Shown here in pieces: positions 56,141-64,000 of a stretch of 64,000 nt of DNA. The stretch is from assembly GCF_963422355.1 (NCBI RefSeq), contig NC_085101.1:1348701-1412700 (forward strand), in the 5' to 3' direction. How positions within the stretch are numbered: position 1 is the first letter of the stretch; the number at the start of each line of letters is the position of its first letter. The position numbers and the translations under genes were made by a program. The notes beneath the pieces were generated by a model. That model saw only the letters and a program-made list of their open reading frames with translations. It did no database searches and was not told where the DNA came from. The DNA is from Corticium candelabrum. Lineage: Eukaryota; Porifera; Homoscleromorpha; Homosclerophorida; Plakinidae.

Positions 56141-57783
56141 GCGGCCCCGTTCCTCGGACACCATCATATTCCGGACGCGAGTTCTCAGTTATCCGTTTTT
56201 GAACGCAGTCCCTACCACATCATACATGTAGTTATCCAAGTTGTAATTGAGCACACCAAAAGAGAGCATTGTACCTCTTCTCTGCTTAGAGTGAGATTGA
56301 AAACTGTGCGGAGCCTTGCATACCCCGTTCATCGGACAAACGCATCGTTCACCGGACAGTAGCGTTTAAATTGCACACACGCATCCTTCAGCCTAGTTAC
56401 TTATATATCGCTAATCAACAACTCTTTACCTACAAATTGTGTTGTTACCCTGCATGTCAGCCAAGATCTGTATGAGTTACAGTCAGTCAAACAACCGTGG
56501 TAACGCCTCCAATCGTCGGACACCCATTTTGTTGCCTTCCTACCTTCTCAGCAACAGCGCTAGGTTTCAAATAACTGCATTTGATTAAATTCAGTTATCT
56601 GAAACGCCGCAAAATGCAGAACACTTGCCTAGAGTGCTTGATGGCAATTCTGAGTCATTTCTCCTACAACCACGCCCCCACTAGGACGTGTAAAAGATGT
56701 CGCTTGAACGAACTAGCCGTTCAACAAAGAAGACGACAACCGAAACCGATGAGAGGGCAGGATTGAAGTGCTAAAACGTTCTTTTACCCTTTGCAAAGAA
56801 AGTCGATCGCTGCGTAGCGGGCGTTGACAAGGACTTGACGTTATCTAATTCAACTTTACCTAGAAGAAGCAGGGGTGAAGGTTCTAGCTGCTCTAATAAT
56901 AAACAAAGTTCCTGCATTCGGTACAGCTGGTTGTACCAACGATGACGTGCTGCACTTCGTGATGGTGCAAAGTCAGGCAAAGGTAGATATCAAACTGAGA
57001 TAGAAACACCTGCACACGTCCTATCCAGAGTCAAGTAACAATTTAGGGGTCTTGAAAGAAAAGCACGGGCTGTTCCTGTGCGAGTTGGGAGAATGGGCTC
57101 ACCGCAAAGCTCGAACATGGATGACGTGAAATCGTCTGCTACATCTGGTGCATCAAGCCTGTGCAGTTGTGCTGCAAGACACTCAGGAGTTCAAATTCCT
57201 ACCCTGGGAAGACTAGACAGTACCGGAGGGCTAGTAGATGCCAACAGAGTGAGCTTGTCAGCAGAGAAAATTCAGCAGTTTCTGCTAATAACCGTTGCTG
57301 AGTCAAATAAAGGTCGAACGAATTGGGGGCCGTACGATATTTCCTTCCAACTCTCTCTCATGACATTATTACCTGCAGACTGCTGCTGCAAAGAAGAAAC
57401 GACTGTCCGACGAAAGGGGCGTTACCTCGACTCAATGAGCGTACGCTATCTCTCTTGGAGAGTAGCAAATGGAACACAGTGATACTGTTGTTGTGTTAGC
57501 TAGTCACCTATAAACCTATCTCTGGTACGAAGTTGCAGAATTGCCTTTGCGTTTTCATGGGGGAGGTCGTGTCCGGTGAATGATGGTGGTGTCCGATGAC
57601 CTGGGTCGCAGAGAAGAATCACGTTTACCGTCCTAGCATAACCGTTTCAAGCCTTTGGAAGTCCCGCGTCTGGAATCAGTCTTTACTATTCCTTCTTACT
57701 GTGGGCTTTAACAAAGCTCAGTCTTACTTCGTTTACTTCTTGCACGGCTGTCCGATGATTGATGGTGTCCGATAACAGGGGCG
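56141..57783. mobile_element. Putative DNA transposon with TCGGACA subterminal repeats
   Basis: Ends are inverted: CCCCGTTCCTCGGACACCATCA at 56145-56166 against the complement of 57763-57781, with several mismatches. Motif YCGGAC(A/G) occurs on the + strand at 56154, 56171, 56332, 56352 and 56516 in the left half. It occurs as the complement TGTCCGR at 57404, 57570, 57590, 57749 and 57766 in the right half. Five-against-five inverted clustering is typical of transposase-binding subterminal repeats. A 134-codon + frame (57078-57482) and a 69-codon minus frame (56980-56771) have no recognised domain. Absent from intron 4 of gene A. No target duplication seen. Confidence 0.55.
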
Positions 57784-57890
57784 TCGCTCTACTTGTCAAT
57801 GGTTCTTCAATCTTCTTCATAGAGTAAATAGTATCGCTAAAGTTGTCTTTTCGTCAGATCTTCTTGCAGATTTCCTTAATTAACGATATT

Positions 57891-58985
57891 GTGAGATCAT
57901 GCTAAGATGCCGGCATAGTTCACTTTTAGTAAGTCTGTACCATCAAGCTGGTCATAGTACCCATACTGGCATACACAGTTAGCAAATTCAATAATAGCGT
58001 TCTGTAATCAAGCTATGGTATTGATCTCATTTATAAGTTAATATTAAAATCTTTAAATAATAATTTTGACATCCAAAAATTTAGGTCTGGCTACTCCGCT
58101 GTGATAACACGGGCGTAAAAAAGCAGGGGATGAGGGGCTGAAGTCCCTCGCTCAGTGTAAGAATTTTCATTGTCCGTGCCGGTTACTTTTGCAAATCTCT
58201 CTGGCAAGGAAAGTAGTTTTTGTCTACTCATGATCACATTCACAGTACAGCCCCCGTTCGTGAACTTCATCCTACGCCACTGGTCATAAGAATATTCCGT
58301 CAATGCCTCGGACATAAAAAAACGCTGATATTACGAGATAGGTATAAAGTTTTATCATCTGCTAGTGCAATGCAGTCAGGACCGGATACAGGAATTTTTA
58401 AAAGAGGGAGTTCAAGGTAGCAGTTATTTATAGCATTACTAATTTTCTCTTGTGAGATCATGCTAAGATGCCGGCATAGTTCACTTTTTAATAAGTCTGT
58501 ACCATCAACCTGGTGATAGTACCCATACACAGTTAGCAAATTCAATAATAGCGTTCTGTGATCAAGCTATAGTATTGATCTCATTTACAAGTCAATATTA
58601 AAACCTTTAAATAATAATTTTGACATCCAAAAATTTAGATCTGGCTACTCCGCTGTGATAACACGGGCGTAGAAGGCGAGGGGATGAGGGCTCAAGCTCC
58701 TCGCTCAGTGTAGGAATTTAAAGTTTCTGTGCTGGTGACTTTTGCAAATCTGTCTGGCAAGGGAAGAAGTTTTTGTCTACTCATGATCACATTCACGGTA
58801 CAGCCCCCCGTTCGTGAACTTCTTCCTACGCCACTGGTCATAAGAACATTCTGCCAATGCCTCGGAAATCAAAAACGCTGACTTTACGAGATAAGTACAA
58901 AGTTTTTATCAGCTGCTTGTGCAATTAATGCAGTGCTATGATGCACAAGCTAGATATGACAGCATTCACCGCAGTAAGTATCCAC
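57891..58985. repeat. Direct duplication within intron 4 of gene C
   Basis: 57891-58376 and 58452-58985 are two copies of the block found once at 18219-18750 in gene A (both start GTGAGATCATGCTAAGATGCC). The junction holds a MITE fragment at 58377-58451. Each unit contains the GGGCTGAAG-type small element. Confidence 0.85.
58377..58451. mobile_element. Truncated MITE at the duplication junction
   Basis: Begins CAGGACCGGATACAGG and continues AGCAGTTATTTATAGCATTACTAATTTTCTCTT. This matches the minus strand of the 50326-50491 element for about 75 bases and then stops where the second intron unit begins. Confidence 0.7.
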
Positions 58986-59746
58986 CTTTAATTTAGAGAA
59001 AGCAAATTAAACTTTTTTCGGATTTTAGTGATAGATTCTTGGTAACAGTAGTGATAGGCCTAAGGGAGCAACATGACACTATATGGTTTGTGGGTTAAAA
59101 TGACTGCACTAGTAAATAGTACTGCCTAAAGAAGGACCACTGTTATAGACTCGACTATGTACTCCTGTTCTTTACTAAAATATGCACTTCGAGTAAGCTT
59201 AGTGCAGTATAGATACGTAGCCAAGGTTGAATAGACTGACACATTATGTGTAAGAATATATAGGTTTATGCATGCGCATATAGTTGTAAACATATCTGCG
59301 TAAAAGAATGTCGATTCACACAGTGGTCTCTAATTAGACGGGTCTCTCATGGTAGTGGACGCGTCCCATACGCAATATAATCCAAACCTCTCACTTTTAA
59401 AAGTAACTCAAATTACAGGTTAAACAGGCAGACATGCATGCATATAGACGGAAAACAAATATAAAATTTTCAAATAAAGATCAAAAAAATATACAAGTTA
59501 ATTGATAATCCTTTACTGTAAATGCGCTGTTATGTAAAATACGTACAAACAAGGTAAATCTTAACAAAAATTTGAATATGTAAATTATTTTATACGTGTA
59601 GATAGATCTTCAATCTTTATATATACTATAAAACATAACTGAAATGTTTGATTCATTTTGTGTTTGATTGCAGACCTTTAGTGTTTGAGTATTTAATGAA
59701 TGTCCGTTATTAACATGGTTACGGAACATCTATTATTTATTTTAAG

Positions 59747-60463
59747 GGTTCAACAGGTTCTGTTGGCCCATCTGGACCAAAAGGATCAAGCGGTGTTAAG
59801 GTAGATAAATATACATTGTTGAACGATGTGGCCGCAATTGTTTATTTTATGTGTAAATTTCAAATAGGGACAAAAAGGAAGTATGGGGCCGAGAGGTATT
59901 GAAGGAGCTGATGGAGATCCTGTGAGTTACGATCGATATAGAGAGATCTGAACTACACAACTACTATTAGAATACAATACCAATTAGAGTTTAAAATTTT
60001 AGTACTAAATAATAATTTTTAAAATTTACATATGGATTCTATATATATGAATCTTTAAAAAAATTATACCAAGATATTCAAGTAACGTTATACTTACATT
60101 AGAGAAACAAAGATATTAGATAGAATATAACATTAAATTATAAGTATTATTATGTACCGTTTGTTTGGTGTAGGGGGCAGCCGGTCACCCGGGACCAGTT
60201 GGCCCAAGAGGCTCAAAAGGAGAAAAGGTAGCAACTTGTTAACTTTGAACATTGGGTTTATACTTGACATTTATTTGCATGTATAGGGACTGAAAGGGGT
60301 ACCAGGTATAACAGGACCAAGAGGTCCACAAGGCATTCCCGGAGAACCAGTATTATATTTAATTTATTAAGTAAATTTAACATTTCAAAAGTTTTAATTA
60401 TTTTAGATAGACCAGGAGACGCTTGAAAAGTACTTTAGTCCTGTGAAGGCGCTACAGACAGAG
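59747..60463 (+). CDS. Collagen-TNF gene C, exons 5-9
   Basis: Exons 59747-59800, 59868-59921, 60174-60227, 60287-60349 and 60407-60463 repeat the 54-54-54-63-57 pattern of gene A. Every triplet starts with Gly, including the first of exon 5 that is Ser in gene A. Linker exon 9 differs from gene A at one residue (Ser for Asn). All splice sites intact and phase 0. This conservation suggests the stalk was under selection until recently in gene C. Confidence 0.85.
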
Positions 60464-62083
60464 GTAGGTCATTGTCAAGTTTGTACGAGGATGACGGACT
60501 GTCACAATTTAATTAATCGGTAATAACACATCATTTTAAAAAGATGGTATTTGCATTTGATTATTGGCTTTACTTCATTCAATTGCGTTAGTGCAATAAA
60601 TTTTGTAAATTCTAATTTGGTTTGAAAAACGAAAGTTTACTATTTTGGCCTTAGCTAGAAACAGAAATTTGTAAAAGTCACGTGAATTAAATTAAAACGT
60701 ACTTAAAATGTTGGCTAGAAGGACTTCTGGTTTGCGAGCTATCTGGCAGTGGCGTATCAAGGCATGGGCACAATCAGCACTTGCCGGCCTCCCTAAATTA
60801 ATGCCCTCAATTCCTCTGGTACTAGGTATAATCTCGTGGCTTTTCTGACTATGCGGCCAAAGTAAGTGTTGAAAGAAGTAACTCAGCTCTCGCGTATGTC
60901 AAGACTGAGCCTCGCAGCATTACGAGGCTCAACGACCTGATTATATACTTTTTTCGTGCACAAGGACATTTAGTTAGACTACACCGTGATGATTGAATCG
61001 TTTGCCCGGAGGAATCTGAGACGAATGCTGCTCGCTGATGCTATTTATGAACTTACTAAAGAAACCACTCGAAGTTACGTCTAAAATATTTTATTGCTAA
61101 ATGGGCGTGTGTTGAAACGAATGAACTGAATATTTTTGCATATATATATTATAAGACATAGTAGCTATTAAGCTTAATTAATTAATTAATGCCCTTTTGC
61201 TGACTGCATGTTCTCTATGTACTGCTGTGCATGTTGTCTTGTAATTTAATATAAAATTCTTTGCCCAAAGTACTTGCAATATAACAGTATATAAAATACG
61301 TATGTCCAAACTGATTCATAATTATACTAGTCTGAATGCCGAGTTACGCCGCGAAGTTGTGACTTCATAATTTTAATGACGTTATACTAGTTTGTAGTCG
61401 CTTGCACTCCCTCCAGTCAAACTCTGGATCCGCCATGCATTCTGAATTTAGTCCAATCAGCGAACAGTATTTGCTTTACATCGTATTTGGCTGTACCGCC
61501 CAGGGAACGGATAAACCGCCAGGAAATCTGCCAAACGTTTAGGAAAGAGATTTTACCAGAACAGAGTAATTTATGTTTGAGATTGCCAAATATTGATGGA
61601 AATCAACATCAAAACTGCTAACGCAAAATAGATCACTTCCATGCACGTCTTAAGACATTTATACAGGGGAATAACGTAACATTGCGTAGAGAGGGTTTGT
61701 TTGCCGTATGTGATAGCTCTCGTTACTGCAATTCTGCCACTACGTATATAATAAATACTTACGGACTGGACTTTGTGGTCACGTGAAACGACAATCGCTT
61801 TTACGATTCTAGATAGATTATTCTTGTAACCCCAGTTTAAAAAGGGTATATGTTTAATTCGTAATTTTTAGCCACAATTAAGGTTAATGGTTGTGAAAAC
61901 GACGGTGTAAACACAGTGATCGACGATGTAAATCCAGCTTTAATTACTACCCGTATAGTTGGTAAATGTAGCTGACGTTGTGTATTGCTAGGTATCTAAC
62001 ATGAAACTCACTTTGCAGTCTTTGGTATGCAATCATACAAATTTTCTGTTTACCCACTTTCATATAATAATGTTGCATTGCAG
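60464..62083. other. Intron 9 of gene C
   Basis: Collinear with 20255-21790 of gene A, including the CAGTGGCGTATCAAGG counterpart of the TIR element at about 60750-61440, which carries an extra segment near 60885-61060. No gene. Confidence 0.7.
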
Positions 62084-62592
62084 GCAAGTAACGATCAACC
62101 TGCTGCTTATTTACACGGGAATAGTAATCATGGCACAAAAAGTGGTGGTAAAGTTCTTGTTCTTCTACAATTTAAAAAATATATTAAACTAATGTATTTT
62201 GGAGTTGTTGATTGCAATCAGGCAGCATTATTACGGACTGGTATACTGGTAGCGGTCAGTGGTATTCTCCTATTCTGAGAGGTGGAATGACATACAGTAA
62301 CGGATACATTACCGTGCCGAAAGATGGACTTTACTATATCTACGGAAAGATAAGGTTTGATCCAAAGTCGGGACAAACGACTTCTGGATTCTACATCTAC
62401 TTGAACAGTCAATATGTTGATCGTACACTCCAGTACGTTGCATCACCTAATGGTGGTCAAGATTACACTCATTATTCCGGTCTTCTAAAAATGGTCAGCA
62501 AAGGAGACAGGATCTATATGAAGTTTACCTATACTGTCTACGCTTATATGCATCCGTATTACGCTCAGTTTGGAGCCTTTCGTGTTGCTTAG
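62084..62592 (+). CDS. Collagen-TNF gene C, exons 10-11 (TNF head)
   Basis: Exon 10 62084-62147 and exon 11 62222-62592 (stop TAG). The core GGMTYSNGYITVPKDGLYYIYGKI and SGLLKMVSKGDRIYMKF are unchanged from gene A. Differences cluster in the middle loop region (for example VDRTLQYVASPNGGQDYTHY against VEFTYQYHPSANGNQDYTRY) and near the end (YMHPYYAQFGAFRVA). In TNF ligands these loops often contact receptors, so the copies may have diverged in binding. No frameshift in the head. Expected extracellular and trimeric. Confidence 0.88.
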
Positions 62593-64000
62593 ACGGTGCA
62601 ATATCTTCTGCACTAACGTGAACTAATTGTTGTTTCATTGTCAAATGATTGCAGTTTGTGTACTTTATGCATATCTTCTTGGATTTTGTCTAGAGTAAAC
62701 GTTTACTGAAATCACTTAATTGATTAATTGCTTCTCTGCGCGAGTATTCTTGTCTCGTCATCATAGTACACATTTCCAACGGTCATTTCTTAATTAATTA
62801 AAGGAAGAGACGAACGACTTGCTGCAGGCACATAATATTCATCGAGGTGTATACAAGTAAGATGATTCAACATTTCACGACATACGCCGCCATATCACAC
62901 GTGACTGGAAATACCCGCGCTCGCATACTGGCTAACACACTCACCAACTAGACTGTTTGCCTTGTTTTCCAGAAGAGCTGCATGTGTGAACTGAGGAGGA
63001 CTCGATGTCATTGTGGGCACGAGATTGTTTCGGCTCAGTTTGCATGTATCATGCTTCTGTGAACGGGTTAATATATAATTACTATAATAATATATAATTA
63101 TTATAATAATATAACTAATTACTAAAATAATAATAATAAAATTAGCATAGTAATATAACTACAGTAAACTAGCAAGAATTATTGCTGCAGCCTCGGCTGT
63201 TTGGTATAAGGGACTTACATTATAGTTCTTTAATTAATTAATAAAATCATAAGAAAAATTACTGCAAACATCCAATTGTTCTAGAATATGCGGATTTAGT
63301 TTGGAAACTAATTTGGCAATGAATCCGGGACTTTGTCGTCTCTAAGAAGCATCAAAACAATACCTTTCACTACTCTGATGCGATTAACTAAATACGCTGT
63401 CTGCTTCTTGTCATCTTACTTATATATAAAGTAAACCACATGCAAGTGAGTTGTACTACAACTGATGCTGTATCTCTATAGTTTCAATCTGTGAGATTTA
63501 ACTTAAGATTGGTGCATGGTATTACACTTACACTGTACATGTAGTCACGCTTATCAATTAGGACAACAAAATGGAGTCGAGCAATTGAGTTACAAATTAC
63601 TCAAGCTCGGGGGAAGCAAATCCAACGTGCTACGGCTTAACGCAAGATGATAGGTATGTTCAACGTGGGCGTAAATGAAATCTGGCAAAGTTGATTGAAA
63701 GCGTGAACAACACGCTGTTTACGTGTTCCAAACTATTCCTCGAGAAACCGAACCGCGACAGACTGTCATCAAAATTTCAAATTAAACCAATCATTTTAGC
63801 AGTGATATGGCCATTGCCGTAAAGTCGTGGCCGTTTCGCCGGTCCTGTTACTACTAGCGACAGTAGTCGGATACATACATATAGAATGTCCGATCTACCA
63901 GGAATGTTATCAAATACGAAGAAACACTCAATGGGCCGCGTGCTCAAACGAAAAAGCAATGGCACTAAACTATGACTCCAAACCAAATCTGGCGCTGACA
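62593..64000. repeat. Duplicated 3' flank of gene C
   Basis: Collinear with 22299-23735 after gene A. It lacks the AATAAA hexamer at the equivalent position. Contains a variant minisatellite at 63065-63140. The minus-strand ORF near 63986 is a counterpart of one at 23719 and is not a supported gene. Confidence 0.8.

Overview
The window reads as nuclear DNA of an early-branching animal, most likely a sponge. This is inference. It rests on compact split genes with short introns, collagen exons that each begin with a glycine codon, a secreted collagen-TNF ligand architecture, and a heavy load of Ty3/gypsy, hAT and Mutator-like transposons. There are no bacterial-style operons and I recognised no rRNA or tRNA gene.

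The host backbone is a tandem cluster of collagen-TNF genes on the + strand. Gene A has exons 1-4 at 4421-4853, collagen exons 5-9 at 19549-20254 and TNF-domain exons 10-11 at 21791-22298. About 40-48 kb downstream the locus repeats: a decayed 5' fragment B (50855-51288), then gene C (52832-53263, 59747-60463, 62084-62592). Introns and flanks are duplicated with the exons, which makes the copies a natural ruler: insertions present in one copy and absent from another can be dated and their empty sites read directly.

The long intron 4 of gene A holds an apparently intact antisense Ty3/gypsy element (5631-10235; matching LTRs, target duplication CTATC). It also holds a roughly 7.4-kb block (about 10.36-17.8 kb) absent from the other copies, with decayed minus-strand coding sequence of unknown identity and a zinc-finger tail of LINE type. 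Between the collagen-TNF copies lies a nest: a TIR element (26354-36732) contains an old degenerate gypsy element (26516-36268), whose right LTR contains a young intact gypsy element (31740-36148).

At 41880-48991 is a complete 7.1-kb Mutator-like element with TIRs and a perfect 9-bp target duplication GTTTCCAAC. It encodes a C2H2/WRKY-GCM1-like N-terminus, MULE transposase, SWIM finger and C-terminal OTU protease domain. It sits inside a coding exon of a minus-strand host gene (5' part 49001-49259, 3' part below 41879); the two halves are in the same reading phase across the insertion. Other accessory pieces are a broken hAT transposase (2152-3585), CTCATGAG-rich hairpin DNA beside it, a possible DNA transposon with ten inverted TCGGACA-type motifs (56141-57783), small non-autonomous elements and many microsatellites.
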